A stretch of 64,000 nucleotides of DNA from Cohnella thailandensis (GTDB lineage Bacteria > Bacillota > Bacilli > Paenibacillales > Paenibacillaceae), in contig NZ_JACJVQ010000007.1 of the NCBI RefSeq assembly GCF_014212135.1, forward strand, positions 310,001-374,000, given 5' to 3'. Below the pieces are notes generated by a model, which saw nothing but the letters and a program-made list of their open reading frames with translations, was not told the DNA's origin and did no database searches. This document shows, piece by piece, positions 1 through 8,393 of the stretch (position 1 is the stretch's first letter; each line of letters opens with the position of its first letter). Position numbers and translations under genes: made by a program.

Positions 1-726
1 GGTCATAACGTTGTAGCTTCCCATGAACCTCGCGGCGAATTCCGTTCGCGGCGTCATATAGATCTGCTCCGGAGTTCCTTCCTGAACGATGACGCCCTTG
101 TTCATGATGCACACCCGATCCGACATCGTCAGCGCCTCTTCCTGATCGTGGGTTACGAACAGAGTCGTCATGTTCAGCCGTTGCTGGATGCTCCGGATTT
201 CCGAACGCAGGTTTTTGCGGATTTGCGCGTCCAACGCGCTGAGCGGCTCGTCGAGCAGCAGCAGCTTCGGCTGAACCGCCAGCGAACGGGCGAGCGCGAT
301 CCGCTGCTGCTGGCCTCCGGATAGATGGTGCGGATAGACGTCTCTCTTGTCTTCCAGATCGACGAGGGCGAGCAGCTCCTCCGCCCGGCGCCTGCGGCCT
401 CGCTTGGACTCGCCGCGCATCCGCAGGCCGTATTCGACGTTCTCTCCGGCCGTCAGGTTCGGGAACAGCGCGAACGATTGGAATACCATCCCGACCTGCC
501 TCTCCCGCGGCGCCAGCCCTCCAAGATCCCGGCCTTGAAGAACGATCCTGCCGCCGTCAAGGACGGCCAGGCCGGCGATGCACCGGAGCAGCGTGCTTTT
601 GCCGCAGCCGGAAGGACCGAGCAAGGTTACGAGCTCCCCCTCGGCGACGTCCAGATGAACGCCGTTCAGCACCGCGGCGTTGCCGAATCGTTTGCGAACG
701 CTTTGCAATTCGAGATAGGAATTCAT
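1..726 (-). CDS. ABC importer ATPase, PotA/FbpC type (3' end cut by window edge)
   Basis: Energises the importer made by the two permeases and the lipoprotein encoded just upstream; acts on the cytoplasmic face of the membrane. The visible 242 residues carry a complete nucleotide-binding domain: Walker A GPSGCGKST (37-45), Q-loop MVFQSFALFP (80-89), signature LSGGQQQR (135-142), Walker B LLLLDEP (155-161) and the switch His in VTHD. The frame is still open at base 1, so the C-terminal regulatory (TOBE-like) part lies outside the window. The start ATG overlaps the stop of the upstream permease as ATGA, which implies translational coupling. Family knowledge places it in the spermidine/putrescine, Fe3+ or phosphonate importer group. 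The substrate cannot be told from sequence alone. Confidence 0.93.
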   Translation of the reverse strand, partial: MNSYLELQSVRKRFGNAAVLNGVHLDVAEGELVTLLGPSGCGKSTLLRCIAGLAVLDGGRIVLQGRDLGGLAPRERQVGMVFQSFALFPNLTAGENVEYGLRMRGESKRGRRRRAEELLALVDLEDKRDVYPHHLSGGQQQRIALARSLAVQPKLLLLDEPLSALDAQIRKNLRSEIRSIQQRLNMTTLFVTHDQEEALTMSDRVCIMNKGVIVQEGTPEQIYMTPRTEFAARFMGSYNVMT

Positions 727-1529
727 CCTCTGACCCTCCTGCCTTTAGTTTGACCAAGCTTCATCAGAACCATGGATAGAATGAGAATAAACGCGAAGTA
801 AGAGATCGCGATGGCGCTCGCCAGATGGCCGCTCTCTCCCATCCTCCGGGACAGATACACCTGAACCGTCTGAAGATGGGCCCCGACCAGCATGTTCGTC
901 AGCACGAACTCCCCGAACAGCACGGAGAAGCTCAGGAGCGTGGACACGAGGATTCCCGGGACGATATTCGGAAGCACGACCGTCAGGAACGCCCGGACCG
1001 GGCCCGCGCCGAGAAGCCCGGCCGCCTGCATGAGCTCAGGAGCCGAAACGGTCAGCAGGCTGTTGCGGATTCCTTGGTACATATACGGTAGAATGGCGAC
1101 GAAGTAGGCGCCGACGAGCAGATAAGCCGTGCCCGCGATATCGATCGGTCCGCCCGAATACGTGCGAATCAGCCCCACCGCGGCGACCACGCCGGGCACC
1201 GCGTACGGGAGAACGACAATCCCCTTCATCAGCGATTCGAGGCGCGGGGCGTATACCGTTAGGACGAATACGGCCGGAATCATGACCGCCAGGCTTAGCG
1301 CGACGCTAATGGAGCAGAGATAAAGCGAGTTCCATAGCGCTTCAAGAAACCGGGTGTCTTGGAACAGGCTCTCGAACCATTCCAACGTCCATTGCTTCGG
1401 CAGGACGGTGTCCTGCCAATCTCCCGCGAAAGCATAGACGGCCGTCGCCGCCAACGGAAGAAGCAAATAAAGGAGCAGCAAGGATTGCAGCGTCCGGTGC
1501 CCCCATCCGGCTTGGTTCCGTTCGGTCAT
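723..1529 (-). CDS. ABC transporter permease, PotC-like
   Basis: Second membrane subunit of the importer, 268 residues. It starts MTERNQAGWGHRTLQS, has about six hydrophobic segments, and carries the cytoplasmic EAA-type loop (ELMQAAGLLGAGPVRAF) that contacts the ATPase. The chosen ATG overlaps the stop of the preceding permease gene by four bases (ATGA), and its own stop overlaps the ATPase start in the same way, so three genes form one tightly coupled unit. The frame remains open upstream of this ATG, but that extension is arginine-rich shadow sequence of the neighbouring gene. The family (binding-protein-dependent transport inner membrane component) is clear; the substrate is not. Confidence 0.9.
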   Translation of the reverse strand: MTERNQAGWGHRTLQSLLLLYLLLPLAATAVYAFAGDWQDTVLPKQWTLEWFESLFQDTRFLEALWNSLYLCSISVALSLAVMIPAVFVLTVYAPRLESLMKGIVVLPYAVPGVVAAVGLIRTYSGGPIDIAGTAYLLVGAYFVAILPYMYQGIRNSLLTVSAPELMQAAGLLGAGPVRAFLTVVLPNIVPGILVSTLLSFSVLFGEFVLTNMLVGAHLQTVQVYLSRRMGESGHLASAIAISYFAFILILSMVLMKLGQTKGRRVRG

Positions 1530-2479
1530 CCCGTCCCCTCCTTCGCTTCCGCCAACGCGACTCCCGTTCCTCTTTGCCGTACAAACCCCTTCCGCGGCGG
1601 CGCCTTCGCGGCCCCCGTCAAGTACCTCGCGGAGCGCTTCGTCATCCAGGCATTCAGCGATACGGCGAGCAAGGTCGTGCAGGCGAGAAGGACCGCCAGC
1701 GCGCTGCCGAGATTCGGCTGGTTCGTGACGTCGCCCGATACGATCGAGCCGATCCGGATCGCGAGCAAATTGTAGTTGCCGCCGACCAAGGCATAAGCGG
1801 TCGCATACGCCCCCATCGCATTGGCGAACAAAATGCCGAGCGTACCGAAGATGGCGGGAGCGAGTATCGGCACGCCGATCGAGCGCCAGAATTGCCAGGA
1901 GGATGCCCCCAGCATTGAGGCCGCCTCCTTCCACTGCTCCCGGATGCCGTAGAAGGAAGGGTAAAGAAGCAGGAGCGATAACGGCACCTGGAAATACACG
2001 TAGACGAGAGTCAACCCGGTCCAGCTATAGAGGTCGAAGCCGTCGAAGACGTTCCAGCCCCACTCCCGGAAAAGCAGAGTGAACACCCCGTTCGAGCCGA
2101 GCAGGATAATGTAAGCGAAAGCGAGCGGCACGCCCGCGAAATTCGAAGTCATGTTCGACAGCATCAGGATCCGGTCCCGTACGGTCGGGGCGAACCGCGT
2201 CACGGAATACGCGCAGACGAGGCCGACGACGATCCCTATAAGGCTGGAATAAGCGGAGATCAGCAGGCTGTTCTCGATCGCCTTGAGATAGAACGGGCTA
2301 TTCAGTGCCGTGTAATAGTTGTGCCAGGTCCAACGGGAATCGGCATCCGATCGGAAGCTTCCCGAGAGCATCGACCAGACGGGAGCGAGTTGGAAAGCCA
2401 GCACCATGACCGCGAACGGCACTAGCCCAAGCACCCAGAGCCGGCCGCGAAGCCGATATCGCTTCTTCTTGCTTATCAC
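1526..2479 (-). CDS. ABC transporter permease, PotB-like
   Basis: First membrane subunit of the importer, 317 residues when read from the GTG (V-I-S-K-K-K). I chose this start because an AAGGGA ribosome site lies about 9 bases upstream. The alternative in-frame ATG at 2548 would add an arginine-rich tail encoded by a strong RNA hairpin and has no good ribosome site. Hydrophobic segments begin with WVLGLVPFAVMVLAFQ. The EAA loop is EAASMLGASSWQFWRSIG. An unusual charged C-terminal tail rich in Lys/Arg/Ala follows the last membrane segment. It is the partner of the PotC-like permease and the ATPase. Confidence 0.88.
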   Translation of the reverse strand: MISKKKRYRLRGRLWVLGLVPFAVMVLAFQLAPVWSMLSGSFRSDADSRWTWHNYYTALNSPFYLKAIENSLLISAYSSLIGIVVGLVCAYSVTRFAPTVRDRILMLSNMTSNFAGVPLAFAYIILLGSNGVFTLLFREWGWNVFDGFDLYSWTGLTLVYVYFQVPLSLLLLYPSFYGIREQWKEAASMLGASSWQFWRSIGVPILAPAIFGTLGILFANAMGAYATAYALVGGNYNLLAIRIGSIVSGDVTNQPNLGSALAVLLACTTLLAVSLNAWMTKRSARYLTGAAKAPPRKGFVRQRGTGVALAEAKEGTG

Positions 2480-2505
2480 GAGGACACATCCCTTCGGGGC
2501 GCGAA

Positions 2506-2538
2506 GCAGGCGCCTTCGTTCGAGACGAAGACGCCTGC
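2506..2538 (-). promoter_or_regulatory. Intercistronic stem-loop between binding-protein and permease genes
   Basis: Two 14-base arms (GCAGGCGTCTTCGT and ACGAAGGCGCCTGC on the minus strand) pair with a single G-U position around a 5-base loop. No T tract follows, so it is not a classical terminator. Such stem-loops after solute-binding-protein genes are known to protect upstream mRNA or attenuate downstream expression, which gives more binding protein than permease. That role is inferred here. Confidence 0.6.
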
Positions 2539-2566
2539 GGCTATCCATCTTGTCTTGCGGCTTCGG

Positions 2567-3691
2567 TTAATTCATGTGGACGAGCACGCGTTCCTGCCAG
2601 GTCTGAGGCAAGGTCTTGGACGCGGTGTCCCAAACTGAGTAATCCCCGACCGGCTTCGCGTTCTTGTATTCGTCCTTGTCCAGCAGCTTGGCGGCCACGT
2701 CGTCGGGAAGCTTCACGCTGTCCCGGATCGGGCGAGCGTACCCCTTGGCCAGGTTGATCTGGCCTTCGTCGCTGAAGATGTATTCCCGCGTGAGCTTGGC
2801 CGCGTTCGGGTTAGGCGCGTACTTGTTGATGATCGTCGCATACCCGGAGACGACGCTGCCTTCCGTCGGAATCGCGACGTCGAATTGGTCCTTGTCGATC
2901 TGGTCGCGGTAATTCAGCGCGTTGAAATCCCACAGCAGGGTGACGGGAACCTCGCCTTTCTCGATGTTGGCGACGCTCGCATCCGCGTTGGACAGGCGCC
3001 CCTTCTTGGCCAGGTCCTCGAAGAACGCGATTCCCGGTTCGATATTGCTTTCGTCGCCCCCGAAGGCTATCGAGGCCGCAAGCACCGCCATTTGGGCTTG
3101 GGCGGCCTTCGTGACGTCGCCGACGATGATCTTGTAATCGCCGTTCTTCAGGTCCTCCCAGCTCTTCGGAGGGTTCTTGACGAGGTTCTTGTTGGTCAGG
3201 AAGCCGATCGTGCCTTGGTAAGCGACGACCCAATGGCCGTCCTCGTCCTTCGCCCAGTCCGGAATCTCCTCCCAGTGGGTGGGCTTGTAGGGCTGCGTGA
3301 CTCCCTTGGCGACGGCAACCGGTCCGAACGCGATGCCGACGTCCCCGATGTCCGCGGTCGGCTTGTCCTTCTCGGCTTCGAACTTCGCGATCTCTTCGGC
3401 GCTCGACATGTCGGTATCCGTATGCTTCAGGCCGTATTTCGTTTGAATATCGTTCCAGGTATCCTTCCAGTTCGCCCAGCTGTCCGGCATTCCGACGCTC
3501 GCGACGGCGCCTTCTTCCTTGGCCTTCGCTTCGATTTCGGCCAGGGAGGAGGAATCCACGGTTACGCTCACGGTAGCCGAATCCTTGCCGCCGCCGTTAT
3601 CGTCGTCCCCGCATGCGGACAAGATCGAGGACAGGACCACGGTCGCGCTTAGAACGGAAAACCATCTTTTCTTCTCTCCAACTCTCCGCAT
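2567..3691 (-). CDS. ABC transporter solute-binding lipoprotein
   Basis: Extracytoplasmic receptor of the importer, 374 residues. It has a lipoprotein signal peptide with lipobox LSAC (lipidated Cys27), then a Gly/Asp-rich linker and a periplasmic-binding-protein fold typical of the spermidine/putrescine and Fe3+ group. Segments such as GDVGIAFGPVAVAKG and SWEDLKNGDYKIIVGDV resemble that family. The start ATG is preceded by AGGAGG at good spacing. It is first in the operon and is separated from the permeases by 87 bases containing a stem-loop. The ligand is unknown. Iron, polyamine, thiamine and aminoethylphosphonate importers share this architecture, and no neighbouring biosynthetic gene decides between them. 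Confidence 0.88.
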   Translation of the reverse strand: MRRVGEKKRWFSVLSATVVLSSILSACGDDDNGGGKDSATVSVTVDSSSLAEIEAKAKEEGAVASVGMPDSWANWKDTWNDIQTKYGLKHTDTDMSSAEEIAKFEAEKDKPTADIGDVGIAFGPVAVAKGVTQPYKPTHWEEIPDWAKDEDGHWVVAYQGTIGFLTNKNLVKNPPKSWEDLKNGDYKIIVGDVTKAAQAQMAVLAASIAFGGDESNIEPGIAFFEDLAKKGRLSNADASVANIEKGEVPVTLLWDFNALNYRDQIDKDQFDVAIPTEGSVVSGYATIINKYAPNPNAAKLTREYIFSDEGQINLAKGYARPIRDSVKLPDDVAAKLLDKDEYKNAKPVGDYSVWDTASKTLPQTWQERVLVHMN

Positions 3692-3822
3692 TTCTCTTTT
3701 CCTCCTACGAATGGTGGTGGGACGATAGGAAGTTCGTGCTGCCGGATCCCTTTATTAATGTAAATTCATACTGTTTTCCCAGAGTCATAAGGAATTGGGC
3801 ATTATGTTAAATGATGGCGACA

Positions 3823-3860
3823 TAAAAAAAACGGGCCCGGCATTCAATGCCGGTACCCGC
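3823..3860 (-). terminator. Rho-independent terminator after the CYTH-like gene
   Basis: On the minus strand a GC-rich stem (CGGGTACCGGCATT pairing with AATGCCGGGCCCG) is followed directly by eight T residues. It ends transcription of the secreted CYTH-like gene before the importer operon begins. Confidence 0.85.
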
Positions 3861-3877
3861 GTTAATCGACTAGCCGT

Positions 3878-4744
3878 TCAATACCGCTCCAGAATGAGCG
3901 AGGTCTTCAAGCCGTCGATCGGCAGGAACCATCCCTTCGCGATCAGCTTGTTCTTAAGCGAATCCCGTTTGGAAGAAGCGGCGGCGTAGCCGTCGATCTT
4001 CATCGAAGCTTCCACCAGATAGTCGTATCCGGTTCCGGCCGCGCTGCGAATCTCCCAAACCTCGATATACAGCTCCTCGCCGTCCCATTCCCCGATCGAC
4101 CGCTTGGCTTCTGCCGGTCCGTAAATATGCGCGTCGTCGAGAATGTCTTCGGCCCAACCGCCGGACTGCCAATCCTCCAGCTTGCCTGGGAGCTTATCCA
4201 CGGCCATGTCGCGGGAATCGCCCGCGTCCGGCAGCTCCATGCCGTCGTAGCCGTTCTCCTCGGCATCCTTGTCGTTGCTGAAGCTTAGCGTCTGCGAGGA
4301 GTAGCCCCACTCTACCTGAGCTTTGTAATCCTCCTCGTCCGCGTCGAAGCCGTCGTCCGCCGCCGCTTCCAGCGCCGCTTGAATGTCGCCGTTCACGATC
4401 GGGTAGCGCTTCTTGTAGGTAAGCTCGAACTCCTCGTCGCTGAATTCCTCCATTTTGCGAATCCGAACGTTCCAGCCTTCGTCGTTCAGCTCCAAGTCGT
4501 CGCTATCCAGATATTCCACGTTCATCTTCTCCACGGTGGAAGGCATGCCGAATTCGCTCCGCACGGAGCTCTTCAGCTTGTGATCCGAGTCCAGAACGAC
4601 GGTGGGATCCAGATACCACTTCACCTCGTAATTCGGCACCGCCGTTCCGGCGGCATGGGCCGGAGTCAAGCCGGACAGGCCTGCCGTCAGCAGACCCGCG
4701 CCAAGCAAAATTCTTCCCGCGACGGTCTTGAGCTTCTTTTTCAT
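3878..4744 (-). CDS. Secreted CYTH-like domain protein
   Basis: Exported protein of 288 residues starting MKKKLKTVAGRILLG, with a signal peptide ending near AHAAG. AAAGGAG lies 11 bases upstream; two nearer ATGs are out of frame. The mature part alternates charged beta-strand patterns that suggest a CYTH (triphosphate tunnel) fold: YEVKWYLDP at the start, NVRIRKMEE, FELTYKKRYP, YIEVWEIRS, and a final TSLILERY. In CYTH proteins such EXEXK-like and RXRK strands bind polyphosphate or nucleotide phosphates through a metal. The middle is strongly acidic (Asp/Glu-rich). Known CYTH enzymes are mostly cytoplasmic or membrane bound, so an exported one is unusual. The assignment is by pattern, and an unrelated beta-barrel is possible. 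It is a single-gene unit with its own terminator. Confidence 0.6.
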   Translation of the reverse strand: MKKKLKTVAGRILLGAGLLTAGLSGLTPAHAAGTAVPNYEVKWYLDPTVVLDSDHKLKSSVRSEFGMPSTVEKMNVEYLDSDDLELNDEGWNVRIRKMEEFSDEEFELTYKKRYPIVNGDIQAALEAAADDGFDADEEDYKAQVEWGYSSQTLSFSNDKDAEENGYDGMELPDAGDSRDMAVDKLPGKLEDWQSGGWAEDILDDAHIYGPAEAKRSIGEWDGEELYIEVWEIRSAAGTGYDYLVEASMKIDGYAAASSKRDSLKNKLIAKGWFLPIDGLKTSLILERY

Positions 4745-4993
4745 CCATCCATTCTCTCCTTTGCATTGGGGATGCTTCCAATTTAGCAAGGGATCGTCTG
4801 CCGGACGTTAGCTGCTCGTAAGTTCGCCGTTAATCATTGGTAGATAGATTGAATGACGCTATAGATAACGTCTATCGGGCGCAAACGCTGCCGTTTCTCT
4901 CTCGCAAGCTCGCGTCGTTTGTAACCTCTTGGCCGTATATAATAAAATGGGAAAAAGACTGGGCAATTTTAACTGTGGAGAGGAGCGACTTTT

Positions 4994-5725
4994 TTGGCAT
5001 CGGCGTTAATCGGAAGCATCATCTCCGCTATGGCAACGGTTTTGGGAGCGGCACCGATCTTCTTTATCCGGAGGCTGTCCGAGAAATGGAAAGACATTCT
5101 GGTGGCGTTCACGGCGGGAATCATGGTTTCCGCGTCCACCTTCGGCTTGATGCCTCAAGCGATCGAGGAGTCGGGCATCGTTGCGTTGACCTTAGGCTTG
5201 CTGCTCGGAATCATCGTCCTGGATCTGATCGAGAAGAACGTTCCGCACATCGACGTGGAGAACAAGCCTCTTAAGCAATCCTTCGATTCCAAGACTCTTC
5301 TCGTCCTGATCGCCTTGTTTATCCATAACATTCCCGAAGGGCTCAGCACGGGCTTCAGCTATGCCAGCGAGAACGAAGGGCTCGGGCCTCTCGTGGCCAT
5401 CTCGATCGGGGCGCAGAACATTCCGGAGGGACTCATTCTGGCGGTCTTCCTGATCAATTCGAAAGCCAGCAAGCTCAAATCGTTCCTGATCGTCGTTCTG
5501 ACAGGCTTGATGGAGGCCGTCTCCGCCGTCGCCGGTTACTTCGCCGCGAGCTACGTGGACAGCTTGATCGGAGCCGGCCTCGCTTTCGCGGCAGGAGCCA
5601 TGCTGTTTATCTCCTACAAGGAGCTGATCCCCGAGAGCCATGGACACGGCTATGAACGGCCCTCGACCTACTCCTTCATTCTGGGATTGCTGATGATGCT
5701 GTACATAAGCTATTGGTTCGGGTGA
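4994..5725 (+). CDS. ZIP family divalent metal transporter (ZupT-like)
   Basis: Membrane importer of zinc or related divalent metals, 243 residues. It starts at a TTG; GGAGAGGAG ends 8 bases upstream and no better start exists. About eight membrane segments are visible. The ZIP metal-site motifs are clear: HNIPEGLSTG in segment 4 and AQNIPEGLILAV in segment 5, the classic H/Q-N-x-P-E-G pairs of the transport path. A histidine pair (ESHGHGYE) lies in the last loop. A TATAAT hexamer sits about 50 bases upstream without a convincing -35. It stands alone between oppositely oriented and unrelated genes. No zinc-repressor site was recognised. Confidence 0.92.
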   Translation: MASALIGSIISAMATVLGAAPIFFIRRLSEKWKDILVAFTAGIMVSASTFGLMPQAIEESGIVALTLGLLLGIIVLDLIEKNVPHIDVENKPLKQSFDSKTLLVLIALFIHNIPEGLSTGFSYASENEGLGPLVAISIGAQNIPEGLILAVFLINSKASKLKSFLIVVLTGLMEAVSAVAGYFAASYVDSLIGAGLAFAAGAMLFISYKELIPESHGHGYERPSTYSFILGLLMMLYISYWFG

Positions 5726-5853
5726 GAAGCCGCGCGCCGCAATCCCTCCTCCGGCCTCCAATCCTATTGCTGACGCGATTATTCGGTTCTCCTCATTCGA
5801 CAAATCATGTATAATTAATTCCATTGTTTACTACTGTCGCGGAGGACGAATTC

Positions 5854-6864
5854 TTGACTACTTACTTCCGCCGGAAGCTTGCGCTGCTGGCTCTGCTCTC
5901 CTTCGCCGTTCCGGCTACGGCCTCCGCCGACCTGGCGCGAGACGCCCGATCGATCGTGTTCAAAGTCTACAATGCTGCGGATTCGCTCCCATTGGAATAC
6001 AAGGCGGAGCTGAGCGGCTCCGCCCGTTTCTCGGTCGAATGGAGGCGAACCGTCGGCCAAGGGGCCGCTAGTCTGGCGGTCGATGCCGACAGCGCCTTCA
6101 CCTACGTCAGCGACGGCGTTCGGCTTGCCGTCCTCCCTTCAGGCGTTCCGGCGGACGCTGGCTCGCTCGTTTCGAGCGCCCGGCCCGCAGCCGACTCCGG
6201 CTTATCAATCGAGTCCAACCGGCTGCAATCACGCGAACCGGGCAACGCATGGACTTACGAGATTCAAGGCGAGCCGTCGCTGCGATCCGATACGCTGCAG
6301 GCGGACGCCTCCGGCAATTGGTACATCCAAGGCTCGAAGGGCAACTGGTATTCGGTCGACGCCGGAGGGAAAGAACGCTTCTCCCTGCGGTTCGGCGATG
6401 AGCCATCTCGCTCCGTTCCGGCCTGCGTAGTCGCTCCATCCGGCGATTCGGCCTGCCTGTCGGCGGACTGGGGATTGATCGGCATCCGGGAGAAATCGGA
6501 CTCTCCCCGCCTTTTCCTTGACGGCAGAGAGCTGTTTATGGCGCGCAAGCCGGTCGTCGCGCAAGGAACGACGCTTGTCCCGATGCGCGGAGTGCTGGAG
6601 AAGCTGGGAGCGATGGTGCAATGGGACTCGGCTTCTCAGACGGTTACGGTGGCCAAAGGCAGCGCGAAGCTCAAGCTAAAGCTAGGCGCCAAGCAGGCCG
6701 TCGTCGGCACCCGTTCCGTGACGTTAGCCTCTCCGGCGAGGGTCCATGACGGTTCCGTTTACGTGCCTTTGAGGGTCGTATCGGAGGCCGTCGGCTCCGA
6801 CATCGCTTGGGAAGGACCGACCCGCACGATTCAGATCGTCGCGCGAACGGACAATGGAGGTTGA
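5854..6864 (+). CDS. Secreted protein with copper-amine-oxidase-type stalk domain
   Basis: Exported protein of about 336 residues. The start is a TTG 8 bases after GGAGG, giving LTTYFRRKLALLALLSFAVP and a signal peptide ending near ASA. The first two thirds are a beta-rich region of unknown function with WY/Trp-rich strands. The last 110 residues form a stalk domain: LFLDGRELFMARKPVVAQGT, TTLVPMRGVLEKLGA, and VPLRVVSEAVGSDIAWEG. This module is common in Paenibacillus surface proteins and is thought to help dimerise or anchor them. The stop lies one base before the next gene start, so the two are co-transcribed. A TATAAT at 5810-5815 is a likely -10. No catalytic motif was seen. Confidence 0.75.
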   Translation: MTTYFRRKLALLALLSFAVPATASADLARDARSIVFKVYNAADSLPLEYKAELSGSARFSVEWRRTVGQGAASLAVDADSAFTYVSDGVRLAVLPSGVPADAGSLVSSARPAADSGLSIESNRLQSREPGNAWTYEIQGEPSLRSDTLQADASGNWYIQGSKGNWYSVDAGGKERFSLRFGDEPSRSVPACVVAPSGDSACLSADWGLIGIREKSDSPRLFLDGRELFMARKPVVAQGTTLVPMRGVLEKLGAMVQWDSASQTVTVAKGSAKLKLKLGAKQAVVGTRSVTLASPARVHDGSVYVPLRVVSEAVGSDIAWEGPTRTIQIVARTDNGG

Positions 6865-6865
6865 C

Positions 6866-8269
6866 ATGAGGAATCGAAAACGTACTCTAATCGGATTGTC
6901 CATCTTGCTCTGCATCGCCGCCGCCGCGATCGTGCAGCGAACGATGCTGGCCGACACGCCGCCATCCCGAATCTCTTATATCCCCGCGGAGACGGACGAC
7001 GTGCTGAACAATCCCTATATGGGCTTCGCCGTCTCCGCCCGTTCCGAAGAGGAGTTCGAGCAGCCGTTCCGGCTCGCGTACGCCAACCTGATGTGGTCCG
7101 AGCTCGAACCGGAGCAGGGCAAGATCGACTTCGAAGCCATCGAGCGCAGCATCCGGTACGACTATTGGCGCGGCAAAGGCGTGAAGCTCATCATCCGGGT
7201 CGTTCTCGATTACCCCAGGGACGAGGCGCACATGGACATCCCCCAATGGCTCTATGAGGAGATCGGCGGCAAAGGCACGAAGTACGACAACGAATACGGG
7301 AAAGGCTTCAGCCCGGATTATTCGAGCCCCGTCCTCATACGCGCGCATGAGGATCTTATCAAGAGACTCGCCGAGAGATATAACGACGATCCCGAGATCG
7401 CCTTCGTGGCGCTCGGCAGCGTCGGGCATTGGGGCGAGTGGCATACGTACGACGGGACCCAATCGGCCGTCATTCCTTTCCCTAAGCATGCGATCACGGA
7501 TCAATACGTGCAGCCCTACTTGACTTACTTCGACGACAAGCTTCTGATGATGCGCCGGCCTCACGCAATCGCGAAGGAGAACGGCATGGGCCTGTTCAAC
7601 GACGCGTTCGGGCGCAGGGACTCTACCTTGGAAGAGTTCAGGGATTGGTACTTGAACGGCTACGAGAATTGGCTGACCGGAGAGCAGGAGCCCGCCATGC
7701 CCGACTTCTGGACCGTCGCGCCCAGCGGAGGCGAATTCGCGGGAGGCGCGGATCTATCGGACGGCCAAATCGAAGAAGCGATTCTCGAAGCCCGCATGAC
7801 TCACGTCTCCTGGTTGGGGCCGAACGCCCCCTATGACGAACCGATCGGAAGCTCCATTCAGAGCAATATCGATCGCTTCCTGAACGCGATCGGGTACCGA
7901 TTCGCCGTCGCCGAGGAGTCGCACGAACGGGAAGCCAAGCCGGGCGATACGCTTCATGTCGAACTCCGAATCAACAACCGGGGGGTCGCTCCCTTCTACT
8001 TCGAGTGGCCTCTGGAGCTCTCCCTCTCCGACGCGGAAGGCCGCATCGCGGCGACCGTCCGGACCGGCGCCGACATTCGCAAGTGGCTTCCCGGAACGTC
8101 GGACGTCTCGGCCGACCTGCCCGTTCCCGACGGTTTAACGGAAGGAATCTACACCGTGAACGTCGCGATCCTCGACCCGGAGTCGGGCAATCCCGCCGTG
8201 GATTGGGCCATGGAAGGAAAACGCGCGGACGGAAGATATTCTCTCGGGGAAGTCGAGATCCGAGGATAA
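6866..8269 (+). CDS. Exported glycoside-hydrolase-like protein with DUF4832 region
   Basis: Membrane-anchored or secreted protein of 467 residues, starting MRNRKRTLIGLSILLCIAAA with a single N-terminal hydrophobic segment. GGAGG lies 5 bases upstream; an earlier in-frame ATG overlaps that ribosome site and is rejected. The N-terminal half has barrel-type glycosidase features: NPYMGFAV, LEPEQGKIDFEAIERSI, KGVKLIIRVV, and GSVGHWGEWHTYDG with a candidate catalytic Glu. The C-terminal 130 residues are a beta-sandwich (LHVELRINNRGVAPFYFEWPLELSL) matching the DUF4832 description. Such proteins often occur with exopolysaccharide genes. Here the gene converges on the pel operon, with a shared terminator between them. 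Activity is inferred, not shown. Confidence 0.7.
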   Translation: MRNRKRTLIGLSILLCIAAAAIVQRTMLADTPPSRISYIPAETDDVLNNPYMGFAVSARSEEEFEQPFRLAYANLMWSELEPEQGKIDFEAIERSIRYDYWRGKGVKLIIRVVLDYPRDEAHMDIPQWLYEEIGGKGTKYDNEYGKGFSPDYSSPVLIRAHEDLIKRLAERYNDDPEIAFVALGSVGHWGEWHTYDGTQSAVIPFPKHAITDQYVQPYLTYFDDKLLMMRRPHAIAKENGMGLFNDAFGRRDSTLEEFRDWYLNGYENWLTGEQEPAMPDFWTVAPSGGEFAGGADLSDGQIEEAILEARMTHVSWLGPNAPYDEPIGSSIQSNIDRFLNAIGYRFAVAEESHEREAKPGDTLHVELRINNRGVAPFYFEWPLELSLSDAEGRIAATVRTGADIRKWLPGTSDVSADLPVPDGLTEGIYTVNVAILDPESGNPAVDWAMEGKRADGRYSLGEVEIRG

Positions 8270-8349
8270 TGAATGGGGAGTAGATTCGGTTCAACGGGCA
8301 TGTCCCGCGCATAGCCGAGGAATCGGCGGAATCGTGCGAAAAACGTAAA

Positions 8350-8384
8350 GGGGAGGTCCCATTCTATCTGGGACCTCCCCTTTT
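8350..8384. terminator. Bidirectional terminator between DUF4832 gene and pel operon
   Basis: A perfect 11-bp stem (GGGGAGGTCCC / GGGACCTCCCC) with a 9-base loop is followed by TTTT on the plus strand and by CTTT on the minus strand. It lies between two convergent genes, so it can serve both. Confidence 0.8.
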
Positions 8385-8393
8385 CCGTTCCTA

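Noticed and set aside
2480-2548. Earlier ATG start for the PotB-like permease
   Set aside because: The extension is arginine-rich, encoded by the intercistronic hairpin and lacks a ribosome site; a GTG with AAGGGA fits better.
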